Positions 51,354 through 61,306 of a stretch of DNA of 64,000 nucleotides are shown piece by piece (position 1 is the stretch's first letter; every line of letters begins with the position of its first letter). The notes beneath the pieces are model-generated. The model searched no databases. It saw nothing but the letters and a program-made list of their open reading frames with translations, and was not told the origin of the DNA. The stretch is from Symsagittifera roscoffensis. Taxonomy: Eukaryota; Xenacoelomorpha; Acoela; Convolutidae. The stretch is taken from NCBI RefSeq assembly GCF_963678635.1, contig NC_087062.1, positions 67,627,415 to 67,691,414 of the forward strand. The letters run 5' to 3'. Both the position numbers and the translations under genes were made by a program.

Positions 51354-51818
51354 CTAAAAAATTGGTACCTTGTTTTCGTCTGTTATTATCCTATTAATTG
51401 GTTTCTTAACATACTTCCGGTCCGGGTTTCTAATCCGTATCAGACCGTTGTTCGAGTCAATCATCACGTCAAAATTCCTGACGAAGTCTCTGCCCAAGAT
51501 GAATTGGTCGGCGTCGTCCAAATTTTCTACCACCAGGAAGCTCATCCAAAGATCCCGTCCTCCCATGTGGAGAACCGTTATTGGTGTTCTTCCAGCTACG
51601 TAGATCGCACCTCGATTGGCGGCGGCCAGTCGGAGATTCGTTGGAATTAGATCTTCCCTCGTGAAGCCCATTCTTTCCCAAGTTTTTATCGGCATCACAC
51701 TCACTACCGTTCCTGTGTGCAGAAGCCCTGTGACTCCGATTTTTGTTCCGTTGGTGTCGAGCAGATGTGCAGTCACATCTGCTTCATACCCAATGTGTAC
51801 TGCATCTTGTTCCATCAT
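51354..51818 (-). CDS. retroviral-type aspartic protease, active-site Asp lost
   Basis: 154 codons. The flap and core fit a pepsin-like retroelement protease: GVTGLLHTGTVVSVMP at residues 28-43, then AGRTPITVLH and the conserved QFILGRDFV near residue 110. The catalytic triplet reads His34-Thr-Gly instead of Asp-Thr-Gly, so this copy could not cleave its polyprotein. It follows the Gag ORF in the same frame after TAG (51855-51857). At its end (51354-51375) the coding phase changes. Confidence 0.75.
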   Translation of the reverse strand: MMEQDAVHIGYEADVTAHLLDTNGTKIGVTGLLHTGTVVSVMPIKTWERMGFTREDLIPTNLRLAAANRGAIYVAGRTPITVLHMGGRDLWMSFLVVENLDDADQFILGRDFVRNFDVMIDSNNGLIRIRNPDRKYVKKPINRIITDENKVPIF

Positions 51819-51854
51819 GGCGTCATGGCCTATCCTACGGACTTTGAGTTCCTC

Positions 51855-53039
51855 CTAACCCAAATAGATCTGCCCCATTTGGTCATCATCTGTTGTCACA
51901 TAAGTCCTGGTGTAGATACTGATTCCATCCACGTTCAGCATCACTTGATACGGCCCATAGACCTCTAGGTAGCGTCCATGAAGTTTCTTCATGCGAGAGC
52001 CACCCGTTGTTAGTAGTGCTCGCACAGCTCTCGACTCAGTGCGTGGCTCCACCTGCCTTAGATAATCTGCATATGTGTCCAAATGCATCAAAGTGAACTC
52101 GGATGGTTCACTCAGATTCCTGATTACCTGGTGTCCAGCCACTGAAATTATCGACTGTATCCTGCTTCCTTGTGGCACCATGCCGAACCTCTGACCGGAG
52201 ATCACATTAAGTTTCATGCTCAAACTGCTTCGTGCTTTGGTCTCCTCGACCTCCGTTGCTTCGAAGGTATTCAGTTGTTCCTGAAGTTTCTCATTTTCCA
52301 GTTCGAGTTTCACTTTTTGTTCGATCTCTTTCGTCACCAGTTCCTGCTGCACTCTATTTAGAGCATCCCTTGCGGCTGCCCTATAATCAATCTTGAAGTC
52401 ATCGGCCGCAGTCACGGGTTCTGGTTCACATGTCTCTACAGTTACCGCTTGCATTTTCTTCGTCGCCAGCTCTTGCTGTTTGTCTTTTCCGCGCGCCTCC
52501 GCTTCACTCAACAGGCGAGCCTTACTGGCTTTCACTGCTGATAAAGCTTCCTCATGCCTTGGATGCTTGATGTCTGCCACTGCGTCCCAGAATTGTGGAC
52601 AATCTGATTTAAAATGACCTTCCAAGTTGCAAAAGAAACACCACGGGCCGAATTTCGCAATTACTCCTCTCATGAAATGGCTAAAGTCCTCGAGGCTAAA
52701 GCCTATTGCTTTCATGCCTTGTTTGTAAGTTGGGCATGCTGACACATGATGGTCCGTTGAACTGCAATTGGCACAAGAGCGTCTCTTGTCCATATCATCC
52801 CTCGGTTTGTACCAGTTGTTCCCTTGGTTTGCTGGTCCGTTGTTAAAATTGCCATAATTGTTCTTGTAGTATCCAGATCTCGAAGGAGGTTTCAACAAAA
52901 GATACTCTTTTGACTTGAGCCTCAACTCCTCTGGTGTTGGCGCATTGGTTGATAGTGGTGTGTAATGCGTTGCTAGCATTGTTCGAAGTTCATCATTCTT
53001 CACACCATCGATGATTTTTGAGGCTACTGCCAGGTTCAT
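51855..53039 (-). CDS. Gag nucleocapsid segment with two CCHC zinc knuckles
   Basis: 394 codons, same frame as the preceding ORF after the TGA at 53070-53072. Two Cys-x2-Cys-x4-His-x4-Cys knuckles at residues 89-102 (CANCSSTDHHVSAC) and 134-147 (CFFCNLEGHFKSDC), preceded by a basic Asn-rich stretch. After them a coiled coil and a Gag-terminal domain. The + strand Gag at 61307 is co-linear with it (SWYKPRDDMDKRRSCANC type motifs), which fixes the family. Ends at TAG 51855-51857, which may be the natural Gag stop or another mutation. Confidence 0.85.
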   Translation of the reverse strand: MNLAVASKIIDGVKNDELRTMLATHYTPLSTNAPTPEELRLKSKEYLLLKPPSRSGYYKNNYGNFNNGPANQGNNWYKPRDDMDKRRSCANCSSTDHHVSACPTYKQGMKAIGFSLEDFSHFMRGVIAKFGPWCFFCNLEGHFKSDCPQFWDAVADIKHPRHEEALSAVKASKARLLSEAEARGKDKQQELATKKMQAVTVETCEPEPVTAADDFKIDYRAAARDALNRVQQELVTKEIEQKVKLELENEKLQEQLNTFEATEVEETKARSSLSMKLNVISGQRFGMVPQGSRIQSIISVAGHQVIRNLSEPSEFTLMHLDTYADYLRQVEPRTESRAVRALLTTGGSRMKKLHGRYLEVYGPYQVMLNVDGISIYTRTYVTTDDDQMGQIYLG

Positions 53040-53069
53040 TCTCCGGTTTGACTCATCCGGTTGGCTGCG

Positions 53070-53921
53070 TCATCTCAGCATTTCCAAGTCGTCGAGAAAC
53101 CTATCTATCGTTTCATCTTCTCGTTGCCTCCGTTTCTCGAAGCGCATCATCGCTTGGTGTCCCTGCACCCCTGATCCAAAACGGTTTAACAAGATTTCGA
53201 AGATTTTCTCGGCTGTGTCACGCTGATATTGCTTCTTTGCCATGACAAAGTTCAGGGCTGTCCCTTCCAAGTTACTGGTAGGCGCACTGCATTCCTGTCT
53301 CTCCGACAAGTCCTCTTCCTCGAAATGCAGTTTCATTACCTCTATCCAGGTATCAATACAGCCACCAGATTCATCTTTATAGCATCTTGGTTTCTTAAAG
53401 ACTCTTCTGGACTTCTCACTGCGTTCATTGGTTCTGGATAATCTTGTAAGGAATGTCTCCAAGGACCTGTTTAGGGGTTCAAAGGCTGTGGCCATTGCCG
53501 TAGCATCGCTTGAGTGTCCCGCCTGAGTGTCCTCACACCTTGTCAAAGGCTCTGTATGCGGTGCATCCCTGCAATCCGAATCGCCGTGAGTGTTTCCCGC
53601 CTGGCCCACATGACTCCTCCCCGGGCTTGCATGCCCTCTGTTACCGGAATCACTTCTACCAGTCGAATATGTGCCTTGCGTCGGTCGTTCGTTAGAGGTA
53701 TGTCTGTTCCCCGATGAACTTGCTCTACTGTTCGGGCCCCATGTTCTATTATCCCTTGTGGCATAGCCTGATGAACTGCCCCTGCCTCTAGTGGATCCAT
53801 ATGTCCTCCTCTTTTTATGGTCATTGAAGTTCACCTTCGGCTCCCTGCTGGGACCTCCCGAGTTCGGTTCCCTTTCTTTTGGTCCACTTTTGCTGCCTAG
53901 TAGCCCGTCCAACCTATCCAT
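53070..53921 (-). CDS. Gag capsid segment
   Basis: 283 codons. The first 150 are Ser/Gly/Arg/His-rich and disordered; from about 185 a retrotransposon-Gag capsid-like helical domain begins (IDTWIEVMKLHFEEEDLSER, then EKIFEILLNRFGSG). It ends at TGA 53070-53072, where the + strand relative reads through with arginine codons. The ATG at 53921 is in frame with the preceding ORF, so it is not a true start. Confidence 0.8.
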   Translation of the reverse strand: MDRLDGLLGSKSGPKEREPNSGGPSREPKVNFNDHKKRRTYGSTRGRGSSSGYATRDNRTWGPNSRASSSGNRHTSNERPTQGTYSTGRSDSGNRGHASPGRSHVGQAGNTHGDSDCRDAPHTEPLTRCEDTQAGHSSDATAMATAFEPLNRSLETFLTRLSRTNERSEKSRRVFKKPRCYKDESGGCIDTWIEVMKLHFEEEDLSERQECSAPTSNLEGTALNFVMAKKQYQRDTAEKIFEILLNRFGSGVQGHQAMMRFEKRRQREDETIDRFLDDLEMLR

Positions 53922-53933
53922 GATAGCCCGAGT

Positions 53934-54977
53934 TCACCTCTCCATCGTCGCGTCTATCTTTGTGTCAAGAGTCCCAAGAGACTGCTCTTGCTGAATTCTC
54001 AACTTCTCCATGTCGTCTCTTAGGCGTAACTCTCTCTGTTCCGCTTCTCTTGTCATTCCCGACAAGTTCTTCGCCATATGCTCGTCCGTTCTTTCTTTCA
54101 AGCGTTTTTCGCTCCTACCAACTTCTTGTCTATTGTGGTTTATTTCTTCCCGCAGACTTTCTCTTTCAATGAGAACTGCCCTTTCTAGTTCACTCATTCT
54201 TATGGACATCTGTTCATTTTGTTCTCCTAAACTGTCCACTATGTTGTTTAAGGCTTCTTCTAGTGCTACCCCGTTATCCACGAGTGGCGTCACTAGTGGC
54301 GGTGTAACCCTGTCGGTCCCAGGTAGCTTCGTGCTTGTCGAGATCCGGGCCTTGACTCTCTGCCTCGACATCTTTTCATTATCCACCTCAGGATCCGCCA
54401 ATGCGTTGCCTAGCCCTCTGTTTCTACTCTCCCCAGTTTGCAGCTCTGAATTTGTCATAATCGCGAAGTCTCTTGACTGGCCCGGTGTGTTTACCTCTTT
54501 GCTTATCGTTCTCACCACACCAAATTTGTCCATGTTTCCAGTCTCTTTTTCGACGTATGCCTCATTCTCCTGGGTCGAACTATTGAGGCTGCCTTGAGAT
54601 CCAAAATCCACTTGCTCGTCTTCATCCTCTTCTTCCTCTTGAGATTCACCTTCATTTCCTGTGCCCACTCCCATGGTGAACGGAAAGATGTTTCCTAAAG
54701 TGTTCCTCATTCTTTCTGAGAACGATGAGGACGTTGTTTGTTTCTCAGTCCCGCCTGCCATCATAGTGTTGTCTGTTGGAGATCTTCTAGTTGCCACTAT
54801 TTCAGTCAAAATGACGGACAGTTCCGACATCTCCTCTCGATCCAATGTCCCGGTGGAAGTGGCAAAGTCATGGCCTTGTTCTACCGGAGTAGATTCACTC
54901 GCCAGCCTCCTGCCTCTCCCTTCCAGTCCATGTACTTCCTGGTTGTCATTCATGGCATGGTCCGTATTGACCTCCAC
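53934..54977 (-). CDS. Gag N-terminal segment with long coiled coil
   Basis: 347 codons from a GTG; in frame upstream with the 65-codon start ORF after TAA (54987-54989). First half acidic and disordered (SQEEEEDEDEQVDF), second half a long coiled coil (ELERAVLIERESLREEIN) ending DATMER. Ends at TGA 53934-53936. The + strand Gag has the same layout, acidic then coiled coil, without the stop. Confidence 0.75.
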   Translation of the reverse strand: MEVNTDHAMNDNQEVHGLEGRGRRLASESTPVEQGHDFATSTGTLDREEMSELSVILTEIVATRRSPTDNTMMAGGTEKQTTSSSFSERMRNTLGNIFPFTMGVGTGNEGESQEEEEDEDEQVDFGSQGSLNSSTQENEAYVEKETGNMDKFGVVRTISKEVNTPGQSRDFAIMTNSELQTGESRNRGLGNALADPEVDNEKMSRQRVKARISTSTKLPGTDRVTPPLVTPLVDNGVALEEALNNIVDSLGEQNEQMSIRMSELERAVLIERESLREEINHNRQEVGRSEKRLKERTDEHMAKNLSGMTREAEQRELRLRDDMEKLRIQQEQSLGTLDTKIDATMER

Positions 54978-54986
54978 TTCTAACAG

Positions 54987-55178
54987 TTATTTTTGCTCTT
55001 CTGAGGTCTTCTGACTCCTTGTTTCAACCATTCTGCCTGAAACCGTCTCCCCTTTGTCGGTCCGGGCTCGTTTGATCCGATCCACAAAAGGATCGGTCAT
55101 CGTTTTTCTTTGCTTTTTAGGTATGAATTTTCTAGAGCTATTACCTCGTTTAGGTATCCTTGACTTGTCTAGACTCAT
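54987..55178 (-). CDS. start of Gag
   Basis: ATG at 55178 is taken as the Gag start: it is the first ATG, and the basic N-terminus (SLDKSRIPKRGNSSRKFIPK) then METR/VETRSQ-like segment matches the N-terminus of the + strand Gag (MVSTRSG). Ends after 63 codons at TAA 54987-54989, the first of the in-frame stops. Confidence 0.65.
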   Translation of the reverse strand: MSLDKSRIPKRGNSSRKFIPKKQRKTMTDPFVDRIKRARTDKGETVSGRMVETRSQKTSEEQK

Positions 55179-55184
55179 TCTCAA

Positions 55185-55895
55185 TTCGTCACTTGTTAAT
55201 GCCTATACACTTAATTCGATTGCTATTGACCTTATAGTTTGACTACCAATAATAATGACACAACACAATAAATTTCACAAGATTCTATTAAATAGTGACC
55301 ACGAATCCCTGTATGTTATCAGAGTACAGTTTTGTATATAATTTATTCACACTAACCGATTATCGGTCGTAAGATTTGAGAACTAGCACAAAATGATGTT
55401 ATCAGTCAATTTAAAAGATAGTGTACTCACTACCCAATCAAGCACAAATTATGTTGATTTAAAATCAAAAACAAAAAAATATATATAATGACAGAATATG
55501 AATATCTCTATAAAAAAAAACGTATGTGTATTGTACTTTTAGTTGGTCGCAGTACAGAAGTCAAACTTATATTTTAAAGAAAAAGCTTTCCCTGCTTGGT
55601 GCTGCACTAAACAGACAAAACTTTGAAGGCAGTAAATTTCTCAAGTGGGCGTCTATTGCACCCACCGAGTACTGTGTTACCTATCTGCCTTCGGACTGCC
55701 CAAGCTAGATCTACTAAAATCCTCAGGGCAGTCACTTTAAAAAAAACATATTGGGTGTCAATCCACACCAATTAATTACGCTCTCTTTAGTTTAGACTTA
55801 GTGTCGCGAATATCCGAGTTTGGACCTGTTTTGTTTTGGTCTGGTTTTTATTGAAAGGCAAGTTACCAGTGCAGTCACTGATTCCTAGCCCGTCT
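55185..55895. other. leader of the minus-strand retroelement
   Basis: No gene. Between the Gag start and the direct repeat R4. It contains a palindrome-like CAGTGCAGTCACTG near 55868 that recurs in modified form within R1 and R4. A tRNA primer-binding site could not be recognised. Confidence 0.4.
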
Positions 55896-57950
55896 GCTAA
55901 TAACCTAATACCTCTCACTTTAGTCTTTCTTCCTTTTATCTAAGTCTTTTAATAAAATAATACCCCTCCGGATTGGGAAAGAGAAAAAAATATATACAGG
56001 ACCCTTCCGGACTAACAAAATTTAGAGCCCTCCGGATTGGGACCCCTCTGAGTTAGTAGATATAAGACCCCTCCGGATTGGGACCCCTCCAAATTAGCAA
56101 ATATCAGACACCTCCGGATTGGCAAATATAAGACCCCTCCGGATTGGCAAATATAAGACCCCTCCGGATTGGGACCCCTCCGAATTAGCAAATATAAGAC
56201 CCCTCCGGATTGGGAGCCCTCTGGTTTGTAATAGTAGCTTTTCGGAGATTTCCTTCTTTCAACCTATACCCCTCCGGATACGTTCTCCGATGCTATTTTG
56301 CTTTTTAAATTAACTAGGAAGGGTATGTGATCCTTTCCTAGACCCTTCCGGATTGAAGTTAAACCCCTTATTTGACAATTCACGCCAACGGTGAAGGGTC
56401 CTATCGCTAGCCTAACTTCGGCTCGATTAAGGTTTTCCTGTGCCTTTAGCCTTCCCTTTTCGTCTAGAACAGCCTAAAGTTACTCTATTCAACCGCTGTT
56501 ACCTTTTGGTAGGGATGTAAGGGCTTTCCTAATAAAAATTTATAAAACGTGAAGGGTCTACCCCTCCCAAATTGGTGAATTTGCTAAAAACAATCTCAAA
56601 AACTTTTCACGCTTACTTTTTCGAAAAACGTCCCTATCAGTAAGTTCAGCTAATTTCTGATCTATTGCTAACAAGATCAACTGGATATGTCCAGTAGTTC
56701 TAAAGTTATTAACCAAAACGTCTTTTTTCTCAAGTCAAAAAATTTCTCTCTTATAGGTTCCGCCTAACTTTTTCCGCAATTCTGTTCTTTTCGACCTAAA
56801 AATTATTGATCCGAGCTCAAAAGGCCTATACTCTTCTAGTTCAATGCAAAAAAAAAACGATCTAAAACGCTTTAGTTGAAAAAATTTGCGAAAAACTATG
56901 CTACCTGTACCCCTCCGGATTGATGAATCCACCAAATCAAACACGTTAAGTTCGATTTCTCTGCGACCCGGAAAGCTTTCGGAAAGCGGGTTTTAAAACT
57001 TGTAGATTCACTAGTGGAGGTTGTCCGAACAACTATTTTTATTGTTCTAACTCAAAAATTTCAAAAAATTTTCTGATTTTATAGTGTTTCGTACTATCAA
57101 AAATCGCGAAAATTCGGTTTTCGGTACCAAAATAGTTCCAACCAATTCCGAACTAAACTTAACCGGTTCTATCTATTATAGTAGTGCAGTTACGATGTAA
57201 CACACTAATTTAGCGCTTTTTTCCGTTTCAAAAATATCGATCTGTGGGGGGATCAAAATATCGCTATTTTGACCCTAAAAACCGGTCTGCTTTCTGTGTT
57301 TCTCACTGAAAAACGATATAGGAGTATTAATATAGGCTATATAAGTAATAATATTAGTAATAATATACCCCTCTAGGTTTGTCCAATATCCGAATTAAGG
57401 TGCTTAACTCGGATATTTGCAGTACGGTGAAGGGTCACTACAGTGCAGCACTGTCGAGCCCCCCACAGATTACTATCTTAATTTTTGTAAAAAAAATGGA
57501 TACAAAACTTGTTAACGATACCCAACAGTCGATTGTCGTTGTCGTTGAGCCCCTTCTTCTTGCTCCTTGTACTGCTTGCCGGATCAGTCTTCTCCCAAGA
57601 CCCCTCCGCATTGAGCGCAAATCAGCTGACCCTTCCGGATTGAGCGCAATTTATCATTAACGTGCTTAAATGCTCAAATAACCCTACAGTACAAGCCTCA
57701 CAAACGGGCTACAAAATTGATCGTAACAACCCTGACTGATATAAATGCCTGTAACAACAATATATCTAACAACAACAAACGGGAGGGTGGGATCACATCT
57801 CGTCTGGGAGGATGATTTCTACTGATTTTAAATTTTTTTTTGTTTTTGGGGTTTTTTTTCGGTTATTTTTTATGTTTTTTTGATTTTCTTGGGTACTATA
57901 CTACTTTTTGTTTAGTTTTATATATATCGTTAAGTGTTTCTGTGTGCCAG
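55896..57950. repeat. ~2.1-kb direct repeat R4 (LTR candidate)
   Basis: Co-linear with R1 (27335-29412), same orientation. It may be the LTR of the minus-strand element, of the + strand element whose Gag starts at 61307, or a remnant shared by both. The last 30 bases (to GTGCCA) are the right-hand limit of similarity. Confidence 0.6.
55963..56232 (+). repeat. minisatellite with CCCCTCCGGATTGG units
   Basis: Corresponds in position to the minisatellite of R1, but the spacer between core motifs is different (CAAATATAAGA instead of CAAAAACAAGA), so the array has been rearranged or homogenised separately in each copy. Confidence 0.8.
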
Positions 57951-58039
57951 TCGGTCATGTTGGGAAGTTTGACCTTGAGAAGAGCAGAAAATACTTGATT
58001 TTGGAGAGAAATTTTATTTTTCAAAAATTCGAATGGAAC

Positions 58040-58354
58040 ATGTCATGCACGATTTTCTCGCGACAACTGAAAATCAGAAAAAGAAATCAGAACAATTTTA
58101 GAGCAATTGCGGGAAAGTTAGAAAGTAAAAACGAGTGGGAAATTGCTATTCGCAATTTCCGTCTATATATAATCGAGAGTAGAGCTGTCCTACTTGAAAT
58201 AGAAGACAGAGTATCCCCGAGAGAGCGATTACTAAAGTTGGACCAGAGTGAACCTTCAGCGGAAAGGCGGACAACTAGAGTGTCCCAACGGTCCAAGAGA
58301 ACTCAAATTCTAGAGCATGAACTTATCCTTGCTGTCCAAACTATAAAACATTAA
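58040..58354 (+). CDS. possible small ORF in the + strand leader, 104 residues
   Basis: ATG at 58040, open to TAA at 58352-58354; the frame is open further upstream without ATG. The peptide is strongly charged and helical (RAVLLEIEDRVSPRERLLKL), better than a random AT-rich frame. It lies 3 kb ahead of the + strand Gag. Could be a leader ORF, a small Gag-like piece or chance. No motif. Confidence 0.3.
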   Translation: MSCTIFSRQLKIRKRNQNNFRAIAGKLESKNEWEIAIRNFRLYIIESRAVLLEIEDRVSPRERLLKLDQSEPSAERRTTRVSQRSKRTQILEHELILAVQTIKH

Positions 58355-59322
58355 ACTTCTCTTAGTTATTTATTTCTTGAGTTAGTTACTGACTGGATTA
58401 TTTTCCCAATTCTTGAGCGTGCTGCTATGTGAGTACAAATTTAATTTCTAGAGTGTGTTTTATGATTGTTATGTTGAGATAAGGCGAGTTTTAGGTTGAT
58501 CCATCTGAAATGGATCAAAGTCACACTGTCTAATAAAAAGTAACCTAACGGATTGTTCCAACCCGGTTTTTAACGGCGTTCATGTATTTTGGGTATCTAG
58601 AGACCTAAGTATGGGGACGTTTCTAATTCTAGAGTGGGGGGATATTTTAGTAGTAGCCTTTAAGCTGTAACGGGTCGTAGTCTCATGTCATAAGCGAACC
58701 GAACTGGCTCCGACCGTTCTTGAGGTGGGAAAACACAAGAGATAGTGCCCCTGACCCTTGAGCCAGTGGTTATAGGGCCTATTTTTCTTAAGCCTCATGT
58801 GTGACTGCAGTAGACGAATGTTACATAGTGTTTTTATGGCGCTCCTGGGTGGGCACGACATCAAGACTACGGAGTCAAACCCACTTGAGACAGCTTCGGG
58901 CTGAATGCCCATTCTAGAGTACCGGCGGTACGGTTCGACAGGAACGTGCAAACCTTCCGGTTGTACCGTGATAGCTTTTTAAGAAAACTCGAGAAAATTT
59001 CCTGGTACGCTCTCCGAACGAGGCTTAGCTAACCGAGTAAAGGGGGGCAACTAGGGGGACAAAAACACGAGCAAAAAGACAAAAAGCAAAACAAAAACCA
59101 AAAAAGAATAGAAAAAGGAACAAAAACCATAAAACGAAAAAAGACAGTGACTTTGACACCAGATTAGTTGGATCAAACCTTTATATTAATTAAATAGTAT
59201 ACCCATACTGTTTTACAAGTTCGATCGTTTCGATCAACCTAGCAATTTAAACCAGTAAACTGAATAAAGTGCCCAAAGTGGGGCGTTGTCAAGGGTTTTC
59301 AGATAGCTTGGAACTTAGCTGG
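58355..59322. other. leader of the + strand element, no supported gene
   Basis: Contains a GC-rich island at 58660-58980 with possible stable secondary structure (CCGGCGGTACGGTTCGACAG region) and a purine-rich A-repeat tract at 59050-59150. No frame supported. Confidence 0.35.
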
Positions 59323-59515
59323 ACCAATAGGAGACTTGACTGGAAGAGGTGACCAGCCGAGTGGGAAAGTGGTTCAGGGACACTGAGCTGAACCAATAGG
59401 AGACTTGACTGGAAGAGGTGACCAGCCGAGTGGGAGAGTGGTTCAGGGACACTTGGCTGAACCAATAGGAGACTGGACTGGAACAGGTGACCAGTCGAGT
59501 GGGAAAGCAGCCAAG
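59323..59515 (+). repeat. 69-base tandem repeat, nearly three units
   Basis: Units start at 59323, 59392 and 59461 with ACCAATAGGAGACT. The length is 23 codons, so both strands stay open through it, but no gene is implied. Confidence 0.9.
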
Positions 59516-60361
59516 AAGGATTTGGCAATTCTCGAGTTCTCAAGTTGGGCAGAACGGGTATCGTTAGAATCCACATTACATTATAGGAGATAAGTGTAAA
59601 ATTGGATAAGCGAAATCCCCCAGTTTTGAGGAACGTTTTTACTTGAGCAGGCCTGGAAACAGGTCTACGGTTTTCTCTTGAGAGGTTTAGCACCCGGCGC
59701 TTAAAGTAATTTTTAGGCTTAAGAAGGGGGGCTAGAAAGGGGGGAGGTTAGAAGGGGGGCTGGTTAAGTTAGAGGTTGGCGGTTGTAAATTGTAAAAAGG
59801 GGGAAATTAGAGTAACTAATTAGTCGACATCGTTGACTTAGTTACATTAGAAATTAACACGCGTTGGTAATATTAGGTGGAGATCCAAAATTCAACTCGA
59901 GTTAAGACTGGTACGCTGGTTGGTTTGGTAGGGGGGACCGGATATAGACAGCTTTTGTGATACCCCATAAGATCACTAGTGGGGGGAGGAAAGCGCGTGG
60001 CAATTAGGTACCAGACATTTTTTTTTTTGGACGAAAGGTAGACATTGGTCACCTTTGAATTTCAGGTGGACTCATTTTTCTGTTTTTATTATTTTTCTTA
60101 CTTAGATTTTTGTTGCATTTTAGTGAGGATTTGTGTTTGGTTTTATACGAACAGGTGATCACAAGATACCTGCGCACCTACATTGAAATAGAAACAACCC
60201 AAAAGAAGAGGGGGTCAGCATTTGGCTTTTAAGAGAGGGTTTTTGGGAAAATTTTACTAGAGCTCGAGTGGTGGTACAAGGTACGGTGGTTCAAGAAGAC
60301 CCTACAACGAGGAAGACACTCCGTGACGAGTATTGGGACAAGACCGAAGAAGTCTTAAAAC
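59516..60361. other. leader of the + strand element, no supported gene
   Basis: G-rich runs (GGGGGGCT types near 59730-59760 and GGGGGG at 59985) and no coding frame. Confidence 0.4.
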
Positions 60362-61030
60362 AGAGTGGTCTTGGGACAGTGGTCTTGGGACAGGGTCTTG
60401 GGACAGTGGTCTTGGGACAGTGGTCTTGGGACAGTGGTCTTGGGACAGGGTCTTGGGACAGTGGTCTTGGGACAGGGTCTTGGGACAGTGGTCTTGGGAC
60501 AGGGTCTTGGGACAGTGGTCTTGGGACAGTGGTCTTGGGACAGGGTCTTGGGACAGTGGTCTTGGGACAGTGGTCTTGGGACAGGGTCTTGGGACAGGGT
60601 CTTGGGACAGTGGTCTTGGGACAGGGTCTTGGGACGGTGGTCTTGGGACAGTGGTCTTGGGACAGGGTCTTGGGACAGGGTCTTGGGACAGGGTCTTGGG
60701 ACAGTGGTCTTGGGACAGTGGTCTTGGGACAGGGTCTTGGGACAGTGGTCCTGGGACAGTCTTGGGACAGTGGTCTTGGGACACTAGTCTTGGGACAGTA
60801 GTCTTGGGACACTAGCCTTGGGACACTAGTCTTGGGACAGTAGTCTTGGGACACTGGTCTTGGGACACTGCCCTTGGGACAGTAGTCTTGGGACACTAGC
60901 CTTGGGACACTAGCCTTGGGACAGTGGTCTTGGGACACTAGCCATGGGACACTGGTCTTGGGACAGTAGCCTTGGGACACTAGTCTTGGAACAGTGGTCT
61001 TGGTACAAGGGTCTTAGGACACTAGCGGAG
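60362..61030 (+). repeat. 13/14-base minisatellite, about 45-50 units
   Basis: Units are mostly TGGTCTTGGGACAG (14) and GGTCTTGGGACAG (13), mixed; towards the right end variants with ACTAGTCTTGGGAC appear. Because unit lengths differ by one, several frames on both strands stay open for 140-230 codons; none is a gene. The repeat sits just before the + strand Gag and may form part of its 5' untranslated region. Confidence 0.9.
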
Positions 61031-61306
61031 AGTACTGTGATAGTGACGAATAGTCTTGGGACGGTATAGAAATTGAAGTCAAATTACAACAAGTGCGTTT
61101 TAAGACAGAACAAGACAAATCGAAATAGGTAGGGTTAAGAACAAATTAAGGAAAATTTTTCGGAGGTTTTAGAAAGAGAATTGGAGAAGGTTTTTAACAC
61201 GTTGTACAGAATTTGTTACCACAAAAAAAAAAAAATATTTTTTTTTACCCTTAGAATAGAATCGTGTATATAATAAAATTGTAAATAGAAGCAGTTGTAA
61301 ATAGAA

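Larger units (their letters stand above)
32346..55184 (-). mobile_element. giant Ty3/gypsy-class retroelement (minus strand), internal region
   Basis: Order along the minus strand: Gag, protease, RT, RNase H, integrase with macro-like extension, then a long post-pol module with an SGNH domain, the last part duplicated. The RT-RH-IN order identifies the Ty3/gypsy class rather than copia. Nonsense codons and frame breaks at many places show that this copy cannot make its proteins intact. The internal region is about 22.8 kb including the duplication, about 19 kb without it, unusually long for the class. Candidate LTRs lie outside at 27.3 and 55.9 kb, but their divergence makes that pairing doubtful. 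Confidence 0.8.

Noticed and set aside
58660-58985. GC-rich block considered as an rRNA or tRNA fragment
   Set aside because: No recognisable conserved rRNA core or tRNA A/B boxes in the right spacing.
60291-60980. 229-codon minus-strand frame rich in Ser/Gln/Pro repeats
   Set aside because: Produced entirely by the 13/14-base minisatellite, which is open in several phases on both strands.
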